Origin: CAYSCW01 sp964449165
GTDB lineage: Bacteria; Acidobacteriota; Aminicenantia; Aminicenantales; Aminicenantaceae
Length of the DNA: 62,153 bases
Direction of reading: 5' to 3'
Assembly (NCBI GenBank): GCA_964449165.1
Contig: CAYVAT010000017.1
Location: 1 to 62,153, forward strand
In this document: in pieces, positions 42,911 to 51,567 of the stretch
Position numbering within the stretch: the first letter of the stretch is position 1
How the letters are laid out: each line of letters begins with the position of its first letter
Made by a program: the position numbers and the translations under genes
Notes under the pieces: model-generated
Database searches by the model: none
Seen by the model: the letters and a program-made list of their open reading frames with translations, nothing else
What the model was told of the DNA's origin: nothing

Positions 42911-44740
42911 ATGAAAATAGCCTTTTCAAGCGGTAAAGGCGGTACAGGCAAAACATTTATCGCTACCAACATAGCAGCTACCCTCGCAAAAAAAGAGAGA
43001 AGGGTTCAGTACCTGGATTGTGATGTGGAAGAGCCAAACGGACACCTTTTCCTGAAACCCCGTATTGATAAGGAAGAGGATGTTATGCTTCTATCTCCTG
43101 CCGGAGTCGAAGAAGAAAAATGCATAAACTGCGGCGAATGCGCTGACTCATGCCATTACAATGCAATTGCCGTGATAAAGGAGAAAGTTCTGTTTTTTAA
43201 AGAGCTGTGCCATGCCTGTGGAGCGTGTCAAGTGGTCTGTCCTACAGATGCAGTGGTGGAGGAAGAAAGAAAAATAGGCACTTTAATTCACGGAAAGAGC
43301 GGCCTGATTAACTTCCACTATGCTCTTCTTGAAACCGCGGAAGGAGGCATGTCACCAAGGTTAGTTAAAAAGGTAAGGAGCTATGTAGGAAAGGGAATCA
43401 ACATCCTCGATTCTTCCCCCGGAACAGCCTGTCCGGTCGTGGAGACAGTAAAGGATGTAGACCTGTGCGTTTTGGTAACCGATCCCACCCCTTTTGGCAT
43501 CAACGATCTAAAATTGGCCGTGGATATGTCACGGGAACTCGGACAGGAGCCTGTGATTGCAGTGAATCGAGCTGACTACAGGGATAATAATTTAAAGGAG
43601 TATTTGAGCCGGGAGGAACTCAGGGTAGTGGCAGAGATTCCGGATGATCGTAAGATAGCTGAAATATATTCCACAGGAGATCTGGTCATAGAAAAACTTC
43701 CCCAGTATAAAAAGCTTTTTGAAGAAATCGCTGATGAAATAATTAAAGCAGGCAAGGAAAAGAGGACTGTCAAGAAAACGGGAAGGAAAAAACAGCGTAG
43801 AGAAAAAAAGAAAATAGAAAAGGCAAAACAATCCGGGACTCCTGGAGGAAGAAGACCCAAAGAGCTTGTCATCATAAGCGGGAAAGGGGGAACAGGGAAA
43901 ACTTCCATAGCTGCTTGCTTTGCTGCTTTAGCTAAAAAAACAGTCATTTCTGACTGTGACGTTGATGCCGCGGATTTACATCTCATTTTAGAACCTCAAA
44001 TTAAAGCAAGAGGAGACTTCAGCGGCGGAGTAGCTGCAGAAATAAAGCAAGATCAATGCACGGGATGCGGTAAATGTAAAGAAGCATGTCGATTTTTAGC
44101 CATCAGAGAGGAAGCAGCCAATAATCAATCCCTTTTCATAATTGACCAGTTTGCTTGTGAGGGATGCGGAGTTTGTTATCTTGTCTGCAAAGATAAAGCA
44201 GTAAGCATAGAGGATGCTGTGAACGGAGAATGGTTTGTCTCTGAGACAAGATTTGGCCCGATGAGCCATGCAAAACTGGGAATTGCTGAAGAAAACTCGG
44301 GAAGACTGGTAACACTGGTAAGAAACAAAGAAGCCCAACTTGCTCAAGAGGTTGGAATCAATGAAGCAATAATAGACGGTTCTCCTGGCACCGGGTGCCC
44401 CGTCATAGCTTCTTTAACTGGTTCAACTTATGCTTTAGTGGTCACAGAACCCACAGTGTCGGGCATCCATGATCTGGATCGTATTTTAAAAGTCACCATG
44501 CATTTTAGGATACCATCAGGGATTGTGGTGAACAAGTATGATTTAAACATGGAGATGACTGAGAAAATAAAGCTTCTAGGCCAACATTACCATGCTGATT
44601 TTATAGGAATAATACCCTACGATAAAAAGATAACTGAGGCTCAACTGAGCAAACTTTCTGTCGTTGAATATACTCAGGCTCCTATCACTGAAAGTATAAA
44701 AAATATCTGGGATAAGGTTAAATATCTCACATGGCAATAA
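42911..44740 (+). CDS. fused pair of MinD-type ATPases each with a 2[4Fe-4S] ferredoxin insert
   Basis: A 609-residue protein equal to the 22380 and 23219 products joined in the same order. Half 1 has GKGGTGKTF (residues 8-16), CINCGECADSC, CHACGACQVVC and DSSPGTACPV. A Lys/Arg-rich linker (about 278-315) leads to half 2 with GKGGTGKTS, CTGCGKCKEAC, CEGCGVCYLVC and DGSPGTGCPV. Four [4Fe-4S] sites and two ATP sites are therefore in one chain, direct evidence that the separate genes work as a pair. It has AAAGGAGG before the ATG. It follows the Hdr-thioredoxin genes. Confidence 0.92.
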   Translation: MKIAFSSGKGGTGKTFIATNIAATLAKKERRVQYLDCDVEEPNGHLFLKPRIDKEEDVMLLSPAGVEEEKCINCGECADSCHYNAIAVIKEKVLFFKELCHACGACQVVCPTDAVVEEERKIGTLIHGKSGLINFHYALLETAEGGMSPRLVKKVRSYVGKGINILDSSPGTACPVVETVKDVDLCVLVTDPTPFGINDLKLAVDMSRELGQEPVIAVNRADYRDNNLKEYLSREELRVVAEIPDDRKIAEIYSTGDLVIEKLPQYKKLFEEIADEIIKAGKEKRTVKKTGRKKQRREKKKIEKAKQSGTPGGRRPKELVIISGKGGTGKTSIAACFAALAKKTVISDCDVDAADLHLILEPQIKARGDFSGGVAAEIKQDQCTGCGKCKEACRFLAIREEAANNQSLFIIDQFACEGCGVCYLVCKDKAVSIEDAVNGEWFVSETRFGPMSHAKLGIAEENSGRLVTLVRNKEAQLAQEVGINEAIIDGSPGTGCPVIASLTGSTYALVVTEPTVSGIHDLDRILKVTMHFRIPSGIVVNKYDLNMEMTEKIKLLGQHYHADFIGIIPYDKKITEAQLSKLSVVEYTQAPITESIKNIWDKVKYLTWQ

Positions 44741-44789
44741 AAATGGAAGACTCAAAGGGCATTGGCAAACCTTATCGAGGTTATTGGAA

Positions 44790-45068
44790 ATGATACAAGT
44801 TAGTAAGAAAAGCGATCAGGAATTTGTGGTCACCATAAAAGAGAAGGAGACCCAAACAGAACACTTGGTGACTCTGGATGATAAATATTACCAAAATTTA
44901 ACCAATGGCGAGATCCCCAAAGAAGACTTGGTCAAAAAGTCTTTTGTATTTCTGCTGCAGAGAGAACCCAAAGAATCTATATTGTCTAAGTTTGACTTAA
45001 GAATCATCAAGAATTATTTTCCTGAATACGAGGAAAAAATTAAGCAAGAATTATTGACCAATTCATAG
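44790..45068 (+). CDS. conserved hypothetical protein (~92 residues)
   Basis: About 92 residues from the ATG at 44790. Recurring motifs are LVTLDDKYYQNLTNGEIPKE (about 30-49) and SFVFLLQREPKESILSKFDL (about 52-71), ending FPEYEE. I have seen such sequences as conserved hypotheticals in anaerobes, but no function is known. A 16-codon frame ending GYWK overlaps its ATG by an ATGA (44744-44794) and may be a leader peptide, with little support. Confidence 0.65.
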   Translation: MIQVSKKSDQEFVVTIKEKETQTEHLVTLDDKYYQNLTNGEIPKEDLVKKSFVFLLQREPKESILSKFDLRIIKNYFPEYEEKIKQELLTNS

Positions 45069-45236
45069 TTTGAGATCCAATGTGTTTATTCAATAGATAA
45101 ACAAAACCTATTGTGATAAAAGCCTTTTTAAAAGGAGCAGATGGCATCATGATGATGGGCATTTTCTATCTTTAATGTCTTTTTGATTTTCGATCAATTG
45201 ATAATACTCTAACCTCCAGATTCTGAAAAACCAAAG

Positions 45237-48200
45237 TTGCCTCGCCTTGACATCACCCCTTATATTTTCTATCATTCGGTATTGCGTGATGAGCTAAATA
45301 AGGATTTCTTATCAATATTGAGCGAGGAACTCAGAAAAACCGGCCTCGAGATCATCGGCGACGTTCCCTGGGGAACGCATTTCTGCCAATTCTACCAGAC
45401 TAAACAGGATCTCCTCGACATCCTGGTCCCCTATTTCTCCGAGGGGCTGAAAAACAACGAATTCTGCATGTGGGTCACTTCTAAACCCCTGGGAGTGGAG
45501 GCTGCTCGAACGGCAATGGCAGCGGCCTTGTCCGATTTCGAAAAATATGTCCGCCGAGGTCAGATCGAGATCGTTCCTCACACTGACTGGTATCTCAAGG
45601 GCGGGGCTTTCGACTCCGAGCGCGTTCTCAAAGATTGGATGAAGAAGCTCGACGAGGCCCGGTCCTCCGGCTACGAGGGCCTGCGGCTGACAGGGAACAC
45701 ATTCTGGCTCGAGCAGAAGGACTGGGCTGCGTTTACGGACTATGAGGCAGCTGTGGACAGCGTCATCAGCCTTAACCGCATGCTCGCTATCTGCACCTAT
45801 TCCCTTCACCGATGCGGAATCAACGAGATCCTTGATATCGTCCGTAACCACCGCTTCGCGCTTGTCCACCGGCAAGGACGCTGGGATCTCGTAGAAAGCA
45901 CAGAACGCAAGCGTGCCCAGGACGAGCTGAAGCGACTCGCCCATTTCCCTGAAGAGAATCCGAATCCTGTTCTCCGGATTACATCAGAAGGCACCGTGAT
46001 GTATGCTAACACTCCGGCTCAGGCCCTGCTCAAGTCGATGGGCTGGAAGAAAAAAACGCCAATCCCCCAACCTCTTTGGGCCATCGCCAAAAAGGCCAAG
46101 AAGAGGAGGGGCGTCATCGAAGCTGAGCTGACGGACAGCTTCGGAAAGACCCATTGGCTTGCCGCCGTCCGTCCGGCAAGAGAGCCCTACATCAACCTGT
46201 ACGCCCGCGACATTACCAAACAACGGCGGGCAGAAGAAGCGCTGCGAAAGGCGAAATCTGATCTAGAAATTAAGGTCAAGAAGCGGACTGCTGAACTGCA
46301 GCAAATAAATGAGCGGTTGAAGGAAGAAAACCAGGAGCGTGTACGTACAGAGCAATCACTGAGATTGGAGGAGGCCAGGTTAGACGCACTTTTGCGTTTG
46401 AGCCAGATGAGCAAAGTTCCTCTCAACAAAATCGCCAGCTTTACCCTTGAACAGGCTATTGCCCTGACCTGCAGTAAAATCGGGTTCGTGGGATTGCTGA
46501 ATGAGGATGAGTCAGTCTATACCCTTCACGCGGTTTCAAAAGACGTGGTGAAGGAGTGCAATGTGAGCGGCGATCCAGTGCAATGGCATGTTGTCGATGC
46601 CGGCATTTGGGCCGATGCCATCAGGGAGCATAAAACACTGTTTGTCAACGATTACAGCAAACCCCACCCAAGGAAAAGAGGTCTTCCACCAGGGCATCCT
46701 TATGTCGAGAGGTTTATGGTTGTGCCCATCCTGGAGAGTGATAGAATCGTAGCTATCGCAGGAGTAGGCAACAAGACCTCCGATTATAACAAATCCGATG
46801 AGCGCCAGATAGTTCTGCTTATGAACGAGATGTGGAGTTGTGTGCAGAAAAATCTTTCGAGAGAAGAACTGGAGAAAGCCTACAATGCGCTCGAAGAAAA
46901 AGTGAAACAGCGCACCGCCGAGCTTGCGGCCTCAACAGCGGCGCTCGAGGAAAGTCGTAATGATCTTAATCATGCCCAGGAGGTCGGGCAGATCGGCAGT
47001 TGGCGGATGGACGTTCGCCGCAATATCCTGACGTGGTCCGACGAGAATTACCGCATCTTCGGCGTACCCCTGAGGACGCCGTTGACCTACCAGACCTTCT
47101 TGTCGATAGTGCATCCCGACGACCGTCAATACGTCGACACGAAGTGGAATGCAAGCCTGCGCGGAGAACCCTACGACATCGAACACCGCATCGTGACCAG
47201 TGGGGAGGTGAAGTGGGTACGTGAAAAGGCCTACCTGGAATTCGACGAGTCGGGCGAGGTACGGGGCGGCTTCGGGATTACCCAGGATATAACTGAACGC
47301 AAACAGGCCGAAGCAGCCCTGCGTGAGAGCGAGCAACGGCTGAAGCGAGCGGAGGAAATCGCACATCTGGGCAGTTGGGAGCTGGACCTGGTCAATAACA
47401 CCTTAACATGGTCTGACGAAGTTTACCGGATCTTCGGCCTTCAGCCCCAGGAATTCGGTGCAACTTATGAGGCATTTCTTGATGCCGTGCATCCGGAGGA
47501 CCGGGCCGCTGTCGACGAAGCATACTCCGGCTCATTGCGCGAAGGACGCGACAGCTACGAAATAGAGCACCGGATCGTGCGCCGGGATAACGGCGAGATC
47601 CGAGTTGTCCATGAGAAATGCGAGCACGTGCGTGATGCTTCCGGCCGGATTATCCGCTCGATCGGGATGGTCCACGATATCACCGAGAGCAAGAAGACGG
47701 AAGCCCTGCGTCAGGCCCTCATAGAGCAGGAGAGGCTCCGGCTGGGCGCAGCTGTTGAGCTGGCCTCGGACGCGGTGGTCATGGTCAACCTCGACGGCAC
47801 GATCCAGTACGTCAACGCCGCCTTTGAGTCTATCAACCGGATGCGTCGAGATAAGGCCGTGGGATGTTCCTACTTCGATCTCATCGCCGACGATCAATCA
47901 GCCGCTGCGATCCGCGAGTCCATCGTCCAGGGGAGGACTTGGCACGGACACCTGGCTCGGCCGATTACTGACGAGCGGCCGGTCGAACTCGAAGTGACGA
48001 TCTCCCCTGCCCAGGACCCTTCTGGAACTGTAATCGGGGGATTGGTCACCGAAAAGGACGTCACCCTGGCGAACGCCCTCAGGCGGCAGGTCCGTCAGGC
48101 CCAGAAGATGGAAGCCTTGGGGACTCTGGCGGGTGGGATTGCCCATGATTTCAACAACATCCTCAGCACCATCATCATCAACACAGAGCTGGTCCTCCTT

Positions 48201-49226
48201 GACTTGGATCTGTCCAACTCCGCCCGATCCTCTCTGTCTATGGTCCTGCAGGCGGCCACCCGGGGCAAAGAATTGGTCAAGCAGATTATCACTTTCACCC
48301 GCCAGAGGGAGATGAAACGAGGGCCCCTGAAGATCATTGAAATCGTCAAGGAGGGAATGAAACTTCTCCGATCTACCCTGCCCAATGACATCGAGATCCA
48401 CGAAACAATCGATGCCAAGACCGGGGTCATCCTGGCCGATCCTTCCCAGATTCATCAGATCCTGGCCAACCTTTGCCAGAATGCCGCCCTGGCCATGAGG
48501 GATTGCGGCGGAAAGCTGGAAGTCAAGCTCGAACCTGTCCAGGTTGACTCAGCCATGGCGGGCCGGCATCCCGATCTCAAGCCTGGCCCCTATGTGCGCC
48601 TGATGGTAGCGGATACGGGCTGCGGAATGTCAAGTGAACTCATGGAGCGGATTTTCGAACCCTTTTTCACGACCCGGGAACCGGGCAAAGGAAGCGGCCT
48701 GGGGCTGGCGCTCGTCCACGGCATAGTCAACAGTTACGACGGAGCTATCACCGTCTACAGCGAGCCGGGCCAAGGCAGCGTGTTCAACGTCTACATCCCC
48801 CGGCAGGTGAGAGACGCTTCGGCCGAGGATTCCACCGAACCTCTCCAGATACAAAAGGGCCGGGAGCACATCCTCTTTGTCGAGGACGAAGCCGCCCAAT
48901 TGAAGAGTATGACCCACCTGCTTGAGCGGCTCGGCTACCAGGTGACGGCCAAGGCGAGTGGACATGCGGCCCTGGCAGCATTCAAAAAGAGCCCGGACAT
49001 CTTCGACCTGGTCATCACCGACCAGACCATGCCCCGGATGAGCGGGATCAAACTGGCAAAGTCCCTGGTCAAGATCCGGCCGGATATCCCTATCATCCTG
49101 TGCACAGGATTCAGCGAGAAGGTCAACGACGCAATGATCGGCCGCGACGGGATCCGGGCCTTTGTGATGAAGCCGTTCACCCTCCAAGAAATCTCGACTC
49201 AAATCCGCACGGCGCTTAAGAAATAA
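45237..49226 (+). CDS. hybrid sensor histidine kinase with MEDS, PAS, GAF and receiver domains
   Basis: A 1329-residue multidomain sensor. In order: a MEDS-type (DcmR) sensory domain (about 40-215, HFCQFYQTKQDLLD and a GNTFWLE region), PAS (about 235-325), coiled coil, GAF (about 380-545), coiled coil, three PAS domains (about 578-950), HisKA with the phospho-acceptor H in GGIAHDFNN (about 970), HATPase (about 1065-1180, GKGSGLGLALVHG) and a C-terminal receiver with phospho-acceptor Asp in VITDQTMP (about 1262). It starts at a TTG. GC-rich codon use differs from the AT-rich neighbours and suggests acquisition. No partner regulator is adjacent. Confidence 0.9.
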   Translation: MPRLDITPYIFYHSVLRDELNKDFLSILSEELRKTGLEIIGDVPWGTHFCQFYQTKQDLLDILVPYFSEGLKNNEFCMWVTSKPLGVEAARTAMAAALSDFEKYVRRGQIEIVPHTDWYLKGGAFDSERVLKDWMKKLDEARSSGYEGLRLTGNTFWLEQKDWAAFTDYEAAVDSVISLNRMLAICTYSLHRCGINEILDIVRNHRFALVHRQGRWDLVESTERKRAQDELKRLAHFPEENPNPVLRITSEGTVMYANTPAQALLKSMGWKKKTPIPQPLWAIAKKAKKRRGVIEAELTDSFGKTHWLAAVRPAREPYINLYARDITKQRRAEEALRKAKSDLEIKVKKRTAELQQINERLKEENQERVRTEQSLRLEEARLDALLRLSQMSKVPLNKIASFTLEQAIALTCSKIGFVGLLNEDESVYTLHAVSKDVVKECNVSGDPVQWHVVDAGIWADAIREHKTLFVNDYSKPHPRKRGLPPGHPYVERFMVVPILESDRIVAIAGVGNKTSDYNKSDERQIVLLMNEMWSCVQKNLSREELEKAYNALEEKVKQRTAELAASTAALEESRNDLNHAQEVGQIGSWRMDVRRNILTWSDENYRIFGVPLRTPLTYQTFLSIVHPDDRQYVDTKWNASLRGEPYDIEHRIVTSGEVKWVREKAYLEFDESGEVRGGFGITQDITERKQAEAALRESEQRLKRAEEIAHLGSWELDLVNNTLTWSDEVYRIFGLQPQEFGATYEAFLDAVHPEDRAAVDEAYSGSLREGRDSYEIEHRIVRRDNGEIRVVHEKCEHVRDASGRIIRSIGMVHDITESKKTEALRQALIEQERLRLGAAVELASDAVVMVNLDGTIQYVNAAFESINRMRRDKAVGCSYFDLIADDQSAAAIRESIVQGRTWHGHLARPITDERPVELEVTISPAQDPSGTVIGGLVTEKDVTLANALRRQVRQAQKMEALGTLAGGIAHDFNNILSTIIINTELVLLDLDLSNSARSSLSMVLQAATRGKELVKQIITFTRQREMKRGPLKIIEIVKEGMKLLRSTLPNDIEIHETIDAKTGVILADPSQIHQILANLCQNAALAMRDCGGKLEVKLEPVQVDSAMAGRHPDLKPGPYVRLMVADTGCGMSSELMERIFEPFFTTREPGKGSGLGLALVHGIVNSYDGAITVYSEPGQGSVFNVYIPRQVRDASAEDSTEPLQIQKGREHILFVEDEAAQLKSMTHLLERLGYQVTAKASGHAALAAFKKSPDIFDLVITDQTMPRMSGIKLAKSLVKIRPDIPIILCTGFSEKVNDAMIGRDGIRAFVMKPFTLQEISTQIRTALKK

Positions 49227-49253
49227 GGCCCTCCTGAGTAGACTGTCTCCTCT

Positions 49254-49333
49254 GGGGTCAGGCTTCGTCATTCATGTTAGGCCAAAAGCTATATTCTTGC
49301 TTTGTTCTTTCATTCCTGATGAAGCCTGACCCC
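49254..49333. repeat. REP-like long inverted repeat
   Basis: 17-base arms GGGGTCAGGCTTCGTCA and TGATGAAGCCTGACCCC, complementary with one mismatch, enclose about 46 bases. The GGGGTCAGGCTT core is the kind of REP motif mobilised by RAYT (Y1 transposase) proteins. No transposase is adjacent. It lies in the 355-base gap (49227-49581) between the kinase and sigma genes, which otherwise holds no gene. Confidence 0.6.
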
Positions 49334-49581
49334 GAATGCCCACTTGTCTCCAGATTCTTTCTTTATCATCTGGCCCGATGGATTTAAAAATCCACACAGT
49401 TTCGGTAGTGCGAACGATCGTATATTTTCATTTCAGTCAATCGGAACTATACTGTAAGATATTTTTTTTAAGAAAGTAACCGGATGCCTATTCCAAAAGG
49501 CAGAAAGTCAGCAACGCTATGCAATAATTAACAGGCTTTTGCGTCTTTATAAGGTGAGGAAAGACTGAAGAAGAGAAGAAC

Positions 49582-50070
49582 ATGAGCAAATGGACAGAAT
49601 TCCTTCGCAGAGAGCATTCAAGGCTGGTGCGGTACGTGCGGCGTTTGATCGATGATGCGGCGGACCGGGAGGCCGAAGATATCGTGCAGGATGTCATGCT
49701 GGGCATTTTCGACAGGGCCGATATAACCATCCCCATCGAAAACCTCTCGGCCTATGTTTACCGCGCAATTCGAAACAAGGTCATCGACATTTTCAGGAAG
49801 AAAAAAGATGAGATCCTCCTCCAGGAGGAAATTCCGGATACCAGTTACAACACAGAGGAAAAAGTGGAAAGGAAAGAATTGATCGATCATGTCTACCAGG
49901 CAATCGATTCTCTTTCCCCTCAATCGAGAGCGGTCGTGATCGCCACGGAATTCGAGGGACGGTCCTTCCGTGAGCTCTCTGAAGAATGGGAGATTCCGAT
50001 CGGGACTCTTCTGGCAAGAAAATCAAGGGCCCTTCAACAAATAAGAGAAAAACTAACCGGTTTAGTTTGA
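49582..50070 (+). CDS. ECF RNA polymerase sigma factor
   Basis: A 162-residue sigma-70 family ECF protein. Region 2 is at about 15-75 (EDIVQDVMLGIF, YRAIRNKVIDIFR) and region 4 at about 100-155 (LSPQSRAVVIATEFEGRSFRELSEE and helix-turn-helix). It directly precedes a membrane protein gene, whose product may act in its regulation. It has no obvious ferric-citrate or anti-sigma gene pairing. Confidence 0.9.
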   Translation: MSKWTEFLRREHSRLVRYVRRLIDDAADREAEDIVQDVMLGIFDRADITIPIENLSAYVYRAIRNKVIDIFRKKKDEILLQEEIPDTSYNTEEKVERKELIDHVYQAIDSLSPQSRAVVIATEFEGRSFRELSEEWEIPIGTLLARKSRALQQIREKLTGLV

Positions 50071-50091
50071 TTGGAGAATAGGAGGAAACAA

Positions 50092-50538
50092 ATGCAAAGA
50101 AGCAATTTTCACAGAACAGGCGGTTTCATGTCTGACCGTGGACCCAAGGCACTGCGCATCGTCGGGATGACTTTTATCGGAGTTGCTTTTGCGGCTCTGT
50201 TTGCCCTAGTGTTCGGATTTGTCGTCAAAGTCCTCTGGAACTGGCTGATGCCAGCTATCTTTGGACTCGGTGTGATCACCTACTGGCAGGCATTCGGAAT
50301 CGTCATCCTGGCCAAGCTTTTGTTCGGAGCATTCGCACATCACCACAGAGATCCTACTGACCATTTCCACCGGAGATTCCAGGACAGGCGGGAGGAATAC
50401 AGCGCTGAGATCAAAGACGATGAAATGATGGAAGGCTGGAAACACTACAAGCAGTACTGGAAGGAAGAAGGCAAGGCAGCTTTCGAAGATTATCTGCACC
50501 GGATAAAAGAGCGGGAAGAAAAAAAGAGCGAAGCCTGA
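50092..50538 (+). CDS. small membrane protein paired with ECF sigma factor
   Basis: About 148 residues from the ATG at 50092 (GGAGGAAAC upstream). One or two hydrophobic helices (about 22-75) precede a cytoplasmic, highly charged tail (HHHRDPTDHFHRR; Glu/Lys-rich end). Gene order sigma-then-membrane protein recurs in anaerobes. An anti-sigma or membrane-stress sensor role is inferred. I do not know a named family. Confidence 0.7.
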   Translation: MQRSNFHRTGGFMSDRGPKALRIVGMTFIGVAFAALFALVFGFVVKVLWNWLMPAIFGLGVITYWQAFGIVILAKLLFGAFAHHHRDPTDHFHRRFQDRREEYSAEIKDDEMMEGWKHYKQYWKEEGKAAFEDYLHRIKEREEKKSEA

Positions 50539-50566
50539 GATCCGCCTGGCGTAAAGGTTTAACGAC

Positions 50567-50602
50567 AGCGGCCTGGGGCAAACGCCCCGGGCCGCTATTT
50601 TA
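50567..50602. terminator. bidirectional intrinsic terminator
   Basis: A 13-bp GC-rich stem (AGCGGCCTGGGGC / GCCCCGGGCCGCT, one G-U pair) with an AAAC loop, followed by ATTTTAT. It lies between the convergent genes ending at 50538 (+) and 50617 (-), and probably serves both. Confidence 0.85.
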
Positions 50603-50616
50603 TCTCAGCTCCTCAT

Positions 50617-51567
50617 TTATAACCTGAAACAAATGCCTAGGACGAGCCGGAATCCGGAAAGGTCAAGGACAAAATCCCGCTCACGCTGCGCCGCAGTCCA
50701 TCCCTCCCAGTAATTGGTGGGAACAGAAACATCGGCATCGACCCAGAGCACATGGATTTCCTCCTTTTTAATTCCCCAAGTACCTTCCCAATTCTTTTCT
50801 CCGGGAAGACCTGTCCGAGTTTCCCGGCCTGACCCTTCGATTGATTTCAAACGGCAGTAGGTGTAGGCCGTCTCCACGAAAAACCCAAAGCGCCGGCCCA
50901 GCATCCTGTTGAGCCTGAGCATTGCCTGAGCTGTGAATCCATTCCCGGAGCCATCTTCTTCCAGGATGCCGCCGTCGACAGAGTAGTAATATATATCGGT
51001 TCCCCGGTAACTGGCCGTATAGGACCAATTGGAGTAAAAGTCAAAATCAGCAAAAGTCCATCCGACTGAGCCTCCGACCTCGATGTCCGTCAAACCGGCG
51101 ACAGGCATCTTATAATGGACGCCGCCTAGCACGGAATATCCTGATAATCCGAGCTGGAATGGGTCGTATTTTTTTGCGTGGTTTTCAGATACAGTCGAAA
51201 TGTAACCAAAGGAACCTGCGATTGTTTTTTCTTTCTTTCGAATAAATCCCTCGATTCCGAGAGAAACGGAAAATTTTTCCAGGATGAGGTACCGAAGGCG
51301 AAATCCAGCTGGAAACGCATTTTTTATTTCGGGAAAATCGTTCACAAAATAACCGTTGTAATAGCGCAGCCGCTGGATGAAATATATATCGTTATACTGC
51401 TGTTCGGCTTTGCTGAGAAGGTTAAAATCCTTGGGATTGATAAAGGAAATACCGCCGTAAAGCTCGATCTGAAAACGTTCTGTTCCTGTCAAGACGAAAG
51501 GGAGAAAAAACAACACACAAACCACCCAGGCAGCAGCCAGAAACTTGGAAAAGACGATTTTACTCAT
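50617..51567 (-). CDS. outer-membrane beta-barrel-like secreted protein
   Basis: About 316 residues from the ATG at 51567 (GGAGTG upstream; ATGA overlap with the S10 peptidase stop). After a signal peptide (about 1-30) come alternating hydrophobic/polar strands ending in RLVLGICFRL, a typical barrel end. It is homologous to the C-terminal half of the caspase protein at 55852-57864: both share a start such as GGIS.INP.D.NL and the end RDF.LDLSGF. It is the last gene of the minus-strand ECF operon. Confidence 0.78.
   Translation of the reverse strand: MSKIVFSKFLAAAWVVCVLFFLPFVLTGTERFQIELYGGISFINPKDFNLLSKAEQQYNDIYFIQRLRYYNGYFVNDFPEIKNAFPAGFRLRYLILEKFSVSLGIEGFIRKKEKTIAGSFGYISTVSENHAKKYDPFQLGLSGYSVLGGVHYKMPVAGLTDIEVGGSVGWTFADFDFYSNWSYTASYRGTDIYYYSVDGGILEEDGSGNGFTAQAMLRLNRMLGRRFGFFVETAYTYCRLKSIEGSGRETRTGLPGEKNWEGTWGIKKEEIHVLWVDADVSVPTNYWEGWTAAQRERDFVLDLSGFRLVLGICFRL

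Noticed and set aside
48630..49271. 213-codon antisense frame in the kinase
   Set aside because: GC-rich DNA produces long antisense openings; no motifs are seen.
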